From Stagnihabitans sp038231395 (GTDB lineage Bacteria; Pseudomonadota; Alphaproteobacteria; Rhodobacterales; Rhodobacteraceae), in contig JBBRLL010000056.1 of the NCBI GenBank assembly GCA_038231395.1, positions 1 to 24,090 on the forward strand: 24,090 bases of DNA, read 5' to 3'. This document shows, piece by piece, positions 7,980 through 15,696 of the stretch. Numbering within the stretch: the stretch's first letter is position 1; every line of letters begins with the position of its first letter. The notes below the pieces were generated by a model. The model did no database searches. It worked only from the letters and a program-made list of their open reading frames with translations, and was not told the DNA's origin. Position numbers and translations under genes: made by a program.

Positions 7980-8908
7980 TGCGCCACTCTGGGGTCAAGC
8001 CAGGCTTGAAAAAGATCGGTTGCAAGGAAGGTGAGCGAGACCAGAACCGCCAGCCCGATCGTCATGCCCTGCACGACCGGATAGTCACGCCCGTAGATGC
8101 TGTCGACCATCAGCCGCCCGGCTCCGGGGATGGCAAAGACCGTCTCGGTGATGACCGCCCCGCCCAGCAGCGTACCGATTGACAAACCAAACAGCGCCAC
8201 GGTGGAGATCAGCGCATTGCGCAAGACGTGGCGCAGCAGAACCAGACGCGGGGCGATGCCCTTGGCGCGGGCGAATTGCACATATTCGGCATCCACCACC
8301 CCGATGATCGCTGACCGCAGGTTGCGCATCAAGATTGCGGCCAGGCTCAGCGCCAAGGTCAGGGCGGGCAGGAACAAATGATAGAGGTGGTCAAAAAACC
8401 CCTCACCATAGCCGCCAACCGGAAACCAGCCGACCCTGGCGCCAAACACCGTCAGCAGGATCAGGCCCAGATAAAACACCGGCATCGACAGGCCAACCTG
8501 AAAGGCGCCGCGGATCACCGCATCGCTGGCTTTGTCCCGCCGCAGGGCCGCGACAAAGGCCAAAGGTACGGCCAGCGCGAGCGCTATCACCGCCGACATC
8601 ACCGTAAGCAAGATGGTGACCGGCATGCGCTGAATGATCAGGTCTGCGACCGAGACTTTCAGCGTGATCGAATTGCCCAGATCGCCGGTCGCCACCGCCG
8701 CGAGGAACGCGCCAAACTGCACGATCAGTGACCGGTCAAGGCCAAGCTGGCGGTTGATGCGCGCCACGTCGGCATCCAGCTCCCTGTCGCCCAGAATGGC
8801 GCTGGTCGGATCGCCCGGCAGCAGCCGTACCAGAATGAAAACGACAATCAGGATGAATGCCAGTGTCGGGAACAGTTGCAGCAGGCGGCGCAAAACGTAA
8901 AGGGTCAT
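7976..8908 (-). CDS. ABC transporter permease, DppB/OppB-like
   Basis: This is a 310-residue inner-membrane permease. Its N-terminus (LRRLLQLFPTLAFILIVVF), the LLPGDP motif near residues 29-34, the NSIT element and the EAA loop YVQFARAKGIAPRLVLLRHV are all standard for DppB/OppB/GsiC-type permeases. The gene follows the binding-protein gene after 118 nt that contain stem-loops, then opens the overlap-coupled run of permease, ATPase, ATPase and carboxypeptidase genes. The ATG at 8908 has no upstream gene overlapping it. Substrate is set by the binding protein and is unknown. Confidence 0.92.
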   Translation of the reverse strand: MTLYVLRRLLQLFPTLAFILIVVFILVRLLPGDPTSAILGDRELDADVARINRQLGLDRSLIVQFGAFLAAVATGDLGNSITLKVSVADLIIQRMPVTILLTVMSAVIALALAVPLAFVAALRRDKASDAVIRGAFQVGLSMPVFYLGLILLTVFGARVGWFPVGGYGEGFFDHLYHLFLPALTLALSLAAILMRNLRSAIIGVVDAEYVQFARAKGIAPRLVLLRHVLRNALISTVALFGLSIGTLLGGAVITETVFAIPGAGRLMVDSIYGRDYPVVQGMTIGLAVLVSLTFLATDLFQAWLDPRVAQ

Positions 8909-8939
8909 GGACTCGAGCGGGACATCCTTGGGATCGAGG

Positions 8940-8970
8940 CGGGGCGGGAGCGAAGTTCACCCCCGCCCCG
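8940..8970 (-). promoter_or_regulatory. GC-rich stem-loop between binding-protein and permease genes
   Basis: CGGGGCGGG (8940-8948) pairs perfectly with CCCGCCCCG (8962-8970): a 9-bp all-GC stem with a 13-nt loop. No T-run follows on the minus strand, so it is not a classic full terminator. Its place between a binding-protein gene and its permease genes fits the hairpins known in ABC operons, which protect the upstream mRNA and lower downstream expression. Confidence 0.6.
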
Positions 8971-8996
8971 TAAGCTTGTCTTGCCAGATGGCTTAC
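8970..8996 (-). promoter_or_regulatory. second, weaker dyad in the binding-protein/permease spacer
   Basis: GTAAGC (8970-8975) and GCTTAC (8991-8996) are inverted repeats around a 15-nt loop. The dyad shares base 8970 with the GC-rich stem next to it, so the two structures may compete or stack. Confidence 0.35.
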
Positions 8997-9011
8997 TTTA
9001 CCCGCGAGTTT

Positions 9012-9026
9012 GCTTTGCCCCAAAGC
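9012..9026 (-). promoter_or_regulatory. short hairpin at the binding-protein stop codon
   Basis: GCTTTG (9012-9017) and CAAAGC (9021-9026) form a perfect 6-bp stem with a 3-nt loop. It begins directly after the TAA stop of the binding-protein gene (9027-9029 on the minus strand). It is the first of three dyads in this spacer. Confidence 0.4.
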
Positions 9027-10604
9027 TTACTTTGTCAAAGAGGCCGCGCGGAAGATGTTGTTGCCGAGCGGGATCTGGATGAAGCCTTTGACCTTCTTGC
9101 TCAACGCAACCGGGTAGGGCGATTCGTACAGATAGACCATCGGACCCTCGGCGTTGTGAATCTCCTGAATGCGGGCGTATTCTGCGGCGCGCTTGGCGGG
9201 ATCACGTTCGGACTGCGAGGTTTCAAACAGCTTGTCGGCCTCGGCGTTTTTCCAGCCCGAATGCTGCGACTCGATGGTGGGCGAATAGGCGAAATACGAG
9301 GTGATCTCGCTTGGGTCCGCGATGTCATCCGTCCAGGCCCCGCCGCGCATCGTAAAGGTGCCCGCGCGGTACTGTTCGGTGCGCGAGGCATTGTCGACCT
9401 GCTTCAGTTCCAGCTTCACACCGATGCCGGCCCACATCTGCTGAAGTGCTGTGGCAATGCTGGTTTCATCCTGACTGCCGGCCAGAACCAGCATTGAGGT
9501 TGAAAAGCCATCGGCAAAGCCCGCCTCGGCCATCAGCGCCTTGGCTTTGGCGAGGTCATAGGGGTAAAGTGGCCCGGTGCCCGAATTCAGCGGGGTGGCG
9601 GAGGACATGAAGGATTTCATCGGCGATCCCACGCCCATCGTCACGATCTTGATGATCGCATCCTTGTTGGTGGCATAGTTCAGCGCCTGCCGCACCTTGG
9701 GGTTGGACAGCGGATTGTCCACACCGGAGATTTGCGGCCGGGTGTTCAGGGTGATGTATTCGATCTTGGTCGAGGGGTAGAGCTCCATGTCGATCCCATC
9801 CGCCTTCTGAAGCTCGGCGACACGGGCATAGGGGATGAACTCTGCCCCATCCAATTCGCCCGATTGCAGGCGCAGAATCCGGGTCGCGTCATCGGGAATG
9901 ACTTCAAAGGTCACGCCGTCCAGATAGGGCAGCGGTTTTCCGTCATCGCCCATATCCCAATAATAGGGGTTCTTGACCAGTTTCATCACGGACCCACGCT
10001 CCCATGATGCCAGCATGAACGGACCAGAGCCTACGGGATGTTCGCCAAAGGCCTTGGCCTTGTCGGCATCGGTCGCCCCGGGCGCGGCTTCGAACTGCTT
10101 TTGCGGCATGATGGCGGTGTTGAACACGCTCAATGCCGGAATGATGCTGGGGTCGGGGCGGTTCAGGGTGATCTTGATCATCCCGTCGTCGGTCGCCGCC
10201 ACATCGGTGATGGCGCTGACCAGAAAGCCCCAGATGCCGTTGTCAGGCTTGGCCGCACGCTTCAGCGACCATGCCACATCGGCGGCGGTGATCGGCGATC
10301 CGTCCGAGAACTTGATACCGTCGCGCAGTTTCAGCGTGACCGACATGCCGTCATCGGCCACCTTCCATTCGGTGGCAAGGCCCGCCTTGACGCCCTGACC
10401 ATCATCGGTCGGCAGCAAAAGCGTGTCATAAAGGTTCGACAGGATCCAGATGTCGACGTTGGCGTCGTTCAGGACCGGGTCCAGAAACAGGCTGTCGGCA
10501 TAGCGGCCACAGGTCATCACGCCGCCCCGATCGGCCGCATAGGCCATCGGGCTGGTCCCGACCAGAAGCGCCGCGAGCACGGCGGACACAGAGAAGATTT
10601 TCAT
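9027..10604 (-). CDS. extracellular solute-binding protein, family 5 (peptide/opine type)
   Basis: This is a 525-residue periplasmic receptor that delivers substrate to the ABC importer encoded just downstream. The N-terminus is a standard Sec signal (Lys2, hydrophobic core at residues 4-16, probable cleavage after AYA at residue 23). The mature part shows SBP_bac_5 features: LYDTLLLPTDDG, the LRDGIKFSDGSPITAADV block, and GSGPFMLASWERG followed by NPYYW. Family 5 proteins bind peptides, opines, nickel chelates, glutathione or oligosaccharides, and the ligand cannot be told from sequence. AGGAGAT lies at good spacing before ATG 10604. The gene is divergent from the GntR regulator and heads the importer operon; the 118-nt hairpin-rich spacer to the next gene should give it higher expression than the permeases. 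Confidence 0.93.
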   Translation of the reverse strand: MKIFSVSAVLAALLVGTSPMAYAADRGGVMTCGRYADSLFLDPVLNDANVDIWILSNLYDTLLLPTDDGQGVKAGLATEWKVADDGMSVTLKLRDGIKFSDGSPITAADVAWSLKRAAKPDNGIWGFLVSAITDVAATDDGMIKITLNRPDPSIIPALSVFNTAIMPQKQFEAAPGATDADKAKAFGEHPVGSGPFMLASWERGSVMKLVKNPYYWDMGDDGKPLPYLDGVTFEVIPDDATRILRLQSGELDGAEFIPYARVAELQKADGIDMELYPSTKIEYITLNTRPQISGVDNPLSNPKVRQALNYATNKDAIIKIVTMGVGSPMKSFMSSATPLNSGTGPLYPYDLAKAKALMAEAGFADGFSTSMLVLAGSQDETSIATALQQMWAGIGVKLELKQVDNASRTEQYRAGTFTMRGGAWTDDIADPSEITSYFAYSPTIESQHSGWKNAEADKLFETSQSERDPAKRAAEYARIQEIHNAEGPMVYLYESPYPVALSKKVKGFIQIPLGNNIFRAASLTK

Positions 10605-10782
10605 GAAGGGTTATCTCCTGTTGGATAGACTGTTATAATTGGGTGTAGCGCTCCACGTCGAAGGTAAGGAGTCAACAGAACAGATCAGCAGAAAACCGGT
10701 TGAAACGGGCCTGAAAATCGTGCAACTTGCGAAAACTGGGTGGTAAAGTGTTATATTATGATAGATCAGTTCAGGTGAGCCT
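10605..10782. promoter_or_regulatory. divergent regulatory region of the importer and catabolic operons
   Basis: These 178 bp separate the divergent binding-protein and GntR genes and must contain both promoters. The segment is AT-richer than its flanks. TGTTATA occurs twice in direct orientation, at 10631-10637 (near the binding-protein gene) and 10749-10755 (near the regulator gene), a pattern that could mark GntR sites at each promoter. On the minus strand TATAAC (complement of 10632-10637) is a possible -10 for the binding-protein gene. I see no convincing -35 partner at standard spacing. Confidence 0.5.
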
Positions 10783-11421
10783 GTGAAAATCAACATCGAC
10801 CGGGATAGTGCCGTGCCAATCCATCGGCAGGTCAGGGATGCGTTAGAGCAGGCTGTGTTTTCAGGGGCGCTTCAGGTTGGCGCCTCGTTGCCGTCGGTCC
10901 GCGATCTGGCCGGGATGGCAGGCATTGCGCAGATGACCGTCAGCAAGGTCTATGCCGAATTGAAGGGGGCTGGCGTGATAGAGACGCGGGCCGGATCAAG
11001 GACTTATGTGGCCGACGGACCACTTGCGCGAATGGCTGCTCAAGGTGTGTTGCGCGACCTTCAGGCCGGAGCGGATGCTTTGATTGATACCGCCCTCAAC
11101 TTGGGACTTTCAGCCGAGGTCCTGTCAACCGTGTTGGCCACCCGCATTGCCGCCCGGCAGCACCTTGGCCCGCGCAAGCGCGTTGTCATGGTCGGCCTGT
11201 TTTCCGAAGCGACAGACCGTTATGCCGCCAGCATAGCAGCACAGATCGGCGATCTGGCGCGGGTGCAGGCGACAACGGTTGAACAGATCACCGCCGATCC
11301 CGCCTTGCGGCAGGACGTGGAAGCCGCCGACCTTGTGCTGACCTTTGCGACGCTTGGCGCGGAACTGGCTGGGCTTATTCCGGCAGCGCGTCTGGTGGCG
11401 ATCCGGTTCATCCCGTCATAG
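10783..11421 (+). CDS. GntR family transcriptional regulator, N-terminal part (truncated by in-frame amber)
   Basis: This is a 212-residue product, or the N-terminal two-thirds of an original protein of about 329 residues. Residues 1-75 form a winged helix-turn-helix of the YtrA-like GntR type: IHRQVRDALEQAVFSGAL, then LPSVRDLAGMAGIAQMTVSKVYAELKGAGVIETRAGSRTYV. The rest is a helical and alpha/beta effector region that ends abruptly at TAG 11419-11421. The same frame continues past the stop with matching composition to 11772. The start is GTG 10783 with AGGTGA upstream. It probably controls the divergent importer and catabolic operons. The DNA-binding domain is intact, so the short product might still bind DNA, but ligand sensing may be lost. 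Confidence 0.8.
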   Translation: MKINIDRDSAVPIHRQVRDALEQAVFSGALQVGASLPSVRDLAGMAGIAQMTVSKVYAELKGAGVIETRAGSRTYVADGPLARMAAQGVLRDLQAGADALIDTALNLGLSAEVLSTVLATRIAARQHLGPRKRVVMVGLFSEATDRYAASIAAQIGDLARVQATTVEQITADPALRQDVEAADLVLTFATLGAELAGLIPAARLVAIRFIPS

Positions 11422-11772
11422 GATACCCGGATGGCGCTGGCCTCGGTTGACCCGATGGCGCGCATGGCCGTTGTCTCGCGGTTTGCGGGGTTTTTGCCGG
11501 TCCTGACGCTTGGCGCCCGCCGTTTTGCCGCCCATGTGCAGGATATCGTGGCTATGACGCTGGACGATCCGGGTCTGACGCGCCAGTTGGCTGACCGCGA
11601 CGTGGTCTTGTTCTCGACCGGGGCCGATGCCGCGCTGGATGTGGCCTTGCCCGGCGCGATGCGCATCGAATACCGCCACATTCCCGACCCCGGCGATATT
11701 GAACGTCTGGTGATGCCGGTCGTCACCCAAGCAAATGGGCCGGCGGCCCGCGGCAGAAAGGAAGCCTCGTGA
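11422..11772 (+). pseudogene. C-terminal part of the interrupted GntR regulator
   Basis: The 117 codons after the amber stop stay in the same frame as the regulator, with no intervening frameshift. A possible reinitiation ATG lies at 11431, giving 113 residues, but without a clear ribosome-binding site. The sequence (MALASVDPMARMAVVSRFAGFLPVL, broken here as MALASVDPMARM then AVVSRFAGFLPVL) looks like the ordinary continuation of the effector domain, not a separate gene. Its TGA (11770-11772) overlaps the GTG start of the creatininase-like gene, an arrangement expected if this was the true 3' end of the regulator gene. Confidence 0.75.
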
Positions 11773-12470
11773 AAATATCCGAAATGAGTTGGGGTCAGGT
11801 TGAAGCCTACCTCAAGACCAGCGATCTGGCGGTGATCCCCTTGGGCAGCACCGAACAGCACGCGGGCCTGTCGCTGTCGGTGGACTCGATCCTGGCCGAA
11901 AAGGTGGCGCTTGATGCGGCGGAGCCTTTGGGCGTGCCGGTGTTTCCGGTGTTGGCCTATGGTGTGACGCCCTATTTTCTGGCCTATCCCGGATCGGTCA
12001 GTATCCGCGTGGCAACCTATGTCGCCATTGTCAAAGACATCCTTGACAGCCTGCGGATGCAGGGGTTTCGCCGCTTTGTGCTGGTCAACGGCCACGGTGG
12101 CAACAGCCCCGCTGGCAGTTTTGCGGTTGAATGGGTGGCCGATCATCCCGACTGCGCCGTCAAATTCCACAACTGGTGGAGCGCGCCCGCCACAATGGGC
12201 AAGGTCACCGCGATTGATCCGGTGGCATCGCATGCCAGCTGGATGGAGAATTTTCCCTGGACGCGGCTTCAGGGCGCGGTCCTGCCAACCCAGCAAAAGC
12301 CGATGATCGACTTTGAACGTATGCGTGTGATGAACCCGGCAGACTTGCGCGCCTTTCTGGGCGACGGCAATTTTGGCGGCTATTACGAACGCCCGGATGA
12401 CGAGATGCAGGCGATCTGGGATGTGGCCGTCGCCGAAACCCGCGCGCTGATCGAGGGGCCGTGGTCTTGA
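11769..12470 (+). CDS. creatininase-family amidohydrolase
   Basis: This is a 233-residue metal-dependent hydrolase of the creatininase fold. Members cleave C-N bonds in cyclic or linear amides such as creatinine and formamidopyrimidines. Metal-site residues are visible: Glu29 and His31 in LGSTEQHAG, Asp39 in LSVDS, His109 in VNGHGGNS, and probably Glu160 in HASWMEN. The usual HAGExETS motif is altered to HASWMEN, and GxDT to SVDS, so it is a divergent member and creatinine is unlikely as substrate. The GTG start overlaps the regulator's TGA, with AAAGGA 6 nt upstream. It opens the enzyme series of the plus-strand operon and overlaps the next gene. No signal peptide is seen. Confidence 0.85.
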   Translation: MKISEMSWGQVEAYLKTSDLAVIPLGSTEQHAGLSLSVDSILAEKVALDAAEPLGVPVFPVLAYGVTPYFLAYPGSVSIRVATYVAIVKDILDSLRMQGFRRFVLVNGHGGNSPAGSFAVEWVADHPDCAVKFHNWWSAPATMGKVTAIDPVASHASWMENFPWTRLQGAVLPTQQKPMIDFERMRVMNPADLRAFLGDGNFGGYYERPDDEMQAIWDVAVAETRALIEGPWS

Positions 12471-13495
12471 AGCACAAGGTTCTGATCTGGGGTGCCGGGG
12501 CTATTGGCGGCACGCTTGGCGCTGCCTTTGCCCGCGCCGGACACGAGGTTGCCTTTGTCGATAACGTGCCGGACCATGTTGCTGCGATCAATGCGACGGG
12601 CCTGCGGATCGACGGCCCGATCTTTCAGGACGTGATCCGGGCCCCTGCCTTTCTGCCAGAGAATGCGACGGGTCAGCACGATCTGATCTTTCTTTGCGTC
12701 AAGGCCTTGCATACCGAAAGTGCGGCCAATGCCCTTGCCCCGCATCTGGCGTCTGATGGTGTTGTGGTTTCTGCCCAGAACGGTCTGAACGAGATTGCCC
12801 TGTCGCGCATCCTTGGGGCAAGCCGCGTCATCGGCTGTTTTGTCAACTTCGGCGCCGATTATCTGGAACCGGGGGTGGTGCATTACTCCGGTCACGGTGC
12901 TGCGGTGATCGGCGAACTTGACGGGGCGGACACTGCGCGTATCCGGGCCCTCCACCTCTTGATGCAGGATTTCAATCCAGATGCAAAGCTGACGGCGAAC
13001 ATCTGGGGCTATTTGTGGGGCAAGATGATCTATGGCGCGCTGCTGTTCGGCACCGCCCTGACCAATGACAGCATTGCGGATATATTGGAGACTGCATCGG
13101 TGCGCGGCGTCCTGACCCGGCTTGGGCAAGAGGTTGGCCGGGTGGCCGCCGCGCAGAACGTGACCACCGAAGGATTTGATGGCTTTGACCCGGCAGCTTT
13201 CATGCCCGACGCGCCAAAGGCCCTGATCGACCAGTCCTTTGCCGATATGGTGGCGCACAACCGCAAGTCCGCCAAGTCGCACTCGGGTATCTGGCGCGAT
13301 CTGGCCATCCGCAAAAGGCAGACCGAAGTTTTGGCCCAGCTTGGTCCCATCGTGCAGGCGGGGCAGGTGGCCGGCGTGCCCGTGGCCCTGACGGCACGGC
13401 TGATCGACCTCATTCAGGAGATCGAGGCGGGACGGCGCGGGTTGGTGATGGAAAACCTCGGCCTTCTGGCGCAGGCGGACGCGGGCCTTCAATGA
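12467..13495 (+). CDS. ketopantoate reductase-like (PanE/ApbA family) NAD(P)-dependent oxidoreductase
   Basis: This is a 342-residue, two-domain dehydrogenase. The N-terminal Rossmann fold has GAGAIGG (9-15) and an Asp at the end of strand two. The C-terminal helical domain keeps the catalytic-type Lys in WGKMIYGALLFGTALTN, but the Asn usually found shortly after it is missing. Together with the catabolic neighbours this argues for reduction or oxidation of another 2-oxo/2-hydroxy acid, not pantothenate synthesis. I prefer TTG 12467: it overlaps the preceding TGA (TTGA) and has GAGGGG at 8 nt. GTG 12461 is an alternative but sits too close to that site. The protein is longer than E. coli PanE (about 300 residues). 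It is cytoplasmic and co-transcribed with the amidohydrolases. Confidence 0.85.
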   Translation: MKHKVLIWGAGAIGGTLGAAFARAGHEVAFVDNVPDHVAAINATGLRIDGPIFQDVIRAPAFLPENATGQHDLIFLCVKALHTESAANALAPHLASDGVVVSAQNGLNEIALSRILGASRVIGCFVNFGADYLEPGVVHYSGHGAAVIGELDGADTARIRALHLLMQDFNPDAKLTANIWGYLWGKMIYGALLFGTALTNDSIADILETASVRGVLTRLGQEVGRVAAAQNVTTEGFDGFDPAAFMPDAPKALIDQSFADMVAHNRKSAKSHSGIWRDLAIRKRQTEVLAQLGPIVQAGQVAGVPVALTARLIDLIQEIEAGRRGLVMENLGLLAQADAGLQ

Positions 13496-13567
13496 ACGAT
13501 GGGGGCTTGCGGGATCCTCTGGCGTTAAAAGCAACGACAGCGGCGAGCATAAACGACGGAGACTTGC

Positions 13568-14320
13568 ATGAACATCGGGTTTGACGGGCAGGTGGTGATC
13601 GTCACCGGGGCGGGCCACGGCTTTGGCCGCGCGATGGCGCAATCCTTCATGGCGCGCGGCGGCCAGGTCTATGGCTGCGACGTGAACGCCGAAGGGCTGG
13701 CAGAGACGGCTCGGTTGACCGGGTGCGAAATCGTGGTTCTGGATGTGGGCGACCGGGCAGCGGTGCAGGCGGCGGTTGGCGAAATTCTAAGCGCCACGGG
13801 TCGGATCGACGTTTTGGTGAACAACGCGGGCGGCGTACGCGGTCAGGCCGGGCGCCCGATCGAGCAGATCAGCGCCGAGGACTGGCAGGTGATCTTTGAC
13901 GTCAACCTGTCGGGCACCTTCTTCATGGCGCAGGCTGTGGCCCCGGCCATGAAGCGGCAAAAGGCCGGGCGGATCGTCAACATCTCCAGTGGGGCAGGGC
14001 GGACGATCAGCCTGACAGGCATTCAGGCCTATGCCAGTGCCAAAGCCGGGCAGATCGGTCTGACGCGGCAGTTGGCGCATGAACTGGGGCCTTGGGGCAT
14101 CACGGTCAACTGCGTGGCACCGGGTTTCGTCCGCTCCAACCCCTCGACCGAACGGCAATGGGAGGCGATGGGGACGGCGCGGCAAGAGGCGCTGGTCGAG
14201 GGGATTGCGTTGCGGCGTCTGGGGTCGCCGGACGACATCGCCCATGCGGTGATGTTCTTTGCCTCTGCCCAAGCCGGTTGGATCACCGGCGAGGTTCTGG
14301 GCGTGGATGGCGGCAAATGA
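13568..14320 (+). CDS. short-chain dehydrogenase/reductase (SDR)
   Basis: This is a 250-residue classical SDR that oxidises or reduces a hydroxyl or carbonyl group with NAD(P). Seen: cofactor motif TGAGHGFG (13-20), with Asp38 at the end of strand two suggesting NAD preference; NNAG (85-88); Asn113; and the catalytic Ser141, Tyr155, Lys159 (YASAK). The C-terminal ITGEVLGVDGGK is typical of the FabG-like subgroup. GGAG lies about 6 nt before ATG 13568. It follows the PanE-like gene by 72 nt without visible structure and overlaps the M20 gene by ATGA. Its substrate is presumably an intermediate of the same catabolic route. Confidence 0.92.
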   Translation: MNIGFDGQVVIVTGAGHGFGRAMAQSFMARGGQVYGCDVNAEGLAETARLTGCEIVVLDVGDRAAVQAAVGEILSATGRIDVLVNNAGGVRGQAGRPIEQISAEDWQVIFDVNLSGTFFMAQAVAPAMKRQKAGRIVNISSGAGRTISLTGIQAYASAKAGQIGLTRQLAHELGPWGITVNCVAPGFVRSNPSTERQWEAMGTARQEALVEGIALRRLGSPDDIAHAVMFFASAQAGWITGEVLGVDGGK

Positions 14321-15696
14321 GCGTTGAGGCGTGGCTGGCCGGGCATGAGGCTGCGGCGCTGGACACCCTGCGCGCCTTTTGCGCCATTCCAAGCGTCAGC
14401 ACGGACCCGGCCTATAGGGAGGGTATCCGCGATGCCGCTGCCTTTGTGGCCGCCCGGTTGACCAAGGCCGGTTTTCCGCATGTCGAGCAGATCGAAACAG
14501 GTGGTCACCCTGCGGTTCTGGCAGAATGGTGCGCGACACCCGGTGCGCCCACCGTACTGGTCTATGGCCACTACGACGTGCAACCCCCTGATCCGCTGCA
14601 AAAATGGACGACGCCACCCTTTCAGCCTGACCTGCGCCACGACCGGCTTTATGCGCGCGGTGTGTCCGACGACAAAGGACCCCTGCTGATCCCGATCCTT
14701 GTCGCACAGGCCTTTCACGAGGTAACCGGTGGCCTGCCGATCAACCTGAAAATCCTGATCGAGGGCGAGGAGGAAACCGGCAGCCCGCATTTCGAACCCA
14801 CTGTTGTGCGCCTCAAAGACCGCTTGTCGTGTGATCTGGTCGTTTCTGCCGATGGTGCGATGTGGCGGGCTGATCTGCCCTCGGTCACTGTCGCCAGCCG
14901 GGGTCTTGCGGCGTTGGAGGTGACGGTGCGCGGTGCTGGCAAAGACCTGCACTCTGGCCGTCATGGTGGTTCGGCCCCCAACCCGATCCGAGCGCTGACG
15001 CATATGCTCGCCCGCCTGCACGATGCTGATGGAACGGTGATCGTCCCGGGTTTTCACGATGGCAGCTTGCCGCCAGACCCGGCCATCGTTGCCGCTATCG
15101 CAGGTTGGCACTTTGACGCGGGTGCATATTTCGACGAGATCGGTGCCACCCGCCCCTATCCTTTGCCCATCGGCGCTGACCTGCTGACCCGGCAATGGCT
15201 GCGTCCGACGTTGGAGTTCAACGGAATCAGCGGTGGATACGCCGGTGTTGGCAGCAAAACCGTGATCCCCGAAAGCGGCAGCGCCAAGATCACCTGCCGT
15301 CTGGTGGCAGGCCAGCAGCCCGACGCGGTGATTGATGCCATCACCCGGCACCTTCAGACGGTTCTGCCCACCGGCTATGCTCTGGACGTCCACCGCCACG
15401 GCCCCGGCACTGCCGCCTTCGCACTGGACCCTGACATGCCCGCGCTGAAGGTGGCCGAAGCAATTCTGACCGAGGTTCTGGGTGCTGCCCCTTTACGGGT
15501 GGCGATGGGGGCCACCATCCCGATCGGCGACGTGTTCCGCCGCAATCTGGGGGTCGGCACGATCTTCTTTTCCTTCTCAACCTCAGACGAGGATTACCAC
15601 GCGCCGAACGAATTCATGCGGCTTTCCAGCTTTCGTCTGGGCCAGATCGCCTGGGCCCGGCTTTTTGAACGCCTCGGCATGGGAGCGCTTGGATGA
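14317..15696 (+). CDS. M20 family metallopeptidase (carnosinase/dipeptidase-like)
   Basis: This is a 459-residue zinc hydrolase. Di-zinc and catalytic residues are readable: His85 and Asp87 in VYGHYDVQP, bridging Asp118 in GVSDDKGP, catalytic Glu151 and metal Glu152 in IEGEEETGSPH, Asp179 in VSADG, and a C-terminal His in DEDYHAPNE. The VYGHYDVQP and GVSDDKGP forms point to the carnosinase/CNDP-like branch, which cleaves dipeptides and N-acyl amino acids. The dimerisation domain lies between about residues 190 and 300. Its frame is open upstream, but ATG 14317 forms an ATGA overlap with the SDR stop and matches the family N-terminus. The stop overlaps the amidase gene in the same way. It is cytoplasmic. 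Confidence 0.92.
   Translation: MSVEAWLAGHEAAALDTLRAFCAIPSVSTDPAYREGIRDAAAFVAARLTKAGFPHVEQIETGGHPAVLAEWCATPGAPTVLVYGHYDVQPPDPLQKWTTPPFQPDLRHDRLYARGVSDDKGPLLIPILVAQAFHEVTGGLPINLKILIEGEEETGSPHFEPTVVRLKDRLSCDLVVSADGAMWRADLPSVTVASRGLAALEVTVRGAGKDLHSGRHGGSAPNPIRALTHMLARLHDADGTVIVPGFHDGSLPPDPAIVAAIAGWHFDAGAYFDEIGATRPYPLPIGADLLTRQWLRPTLEFNGISGGYAGVGSKTVIPESGSAKITCRLVAGQQPDAVIDAITRHLQTVLPTGYALDVHRHGPGTAAFALDPDMPALKVAEAILTEVLGAAPLRVAMGATIPIGDVFRRNLGVGTIFFSFSTSDEDYHAPNEFMRLSSFRLGQIAWARLFERLGMGALG

Noticed and set aside
11419..11421. TAG in the GntR gene as a pyrrolysine codon or programmed readthrough
   Set aside because: No pylTS-like genes or recoding signals are seen, and pyrrolysine in a regulator is unlikely. 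Simple nonsense mutation or sequence error is more economical.
14092..15696. 534-residue version of the M20 peptidase
   Set aside because: The upstream part overlaps the SDR gene in another frame; the ATGA overlap at 14317 and the family N-terminus fix the start.
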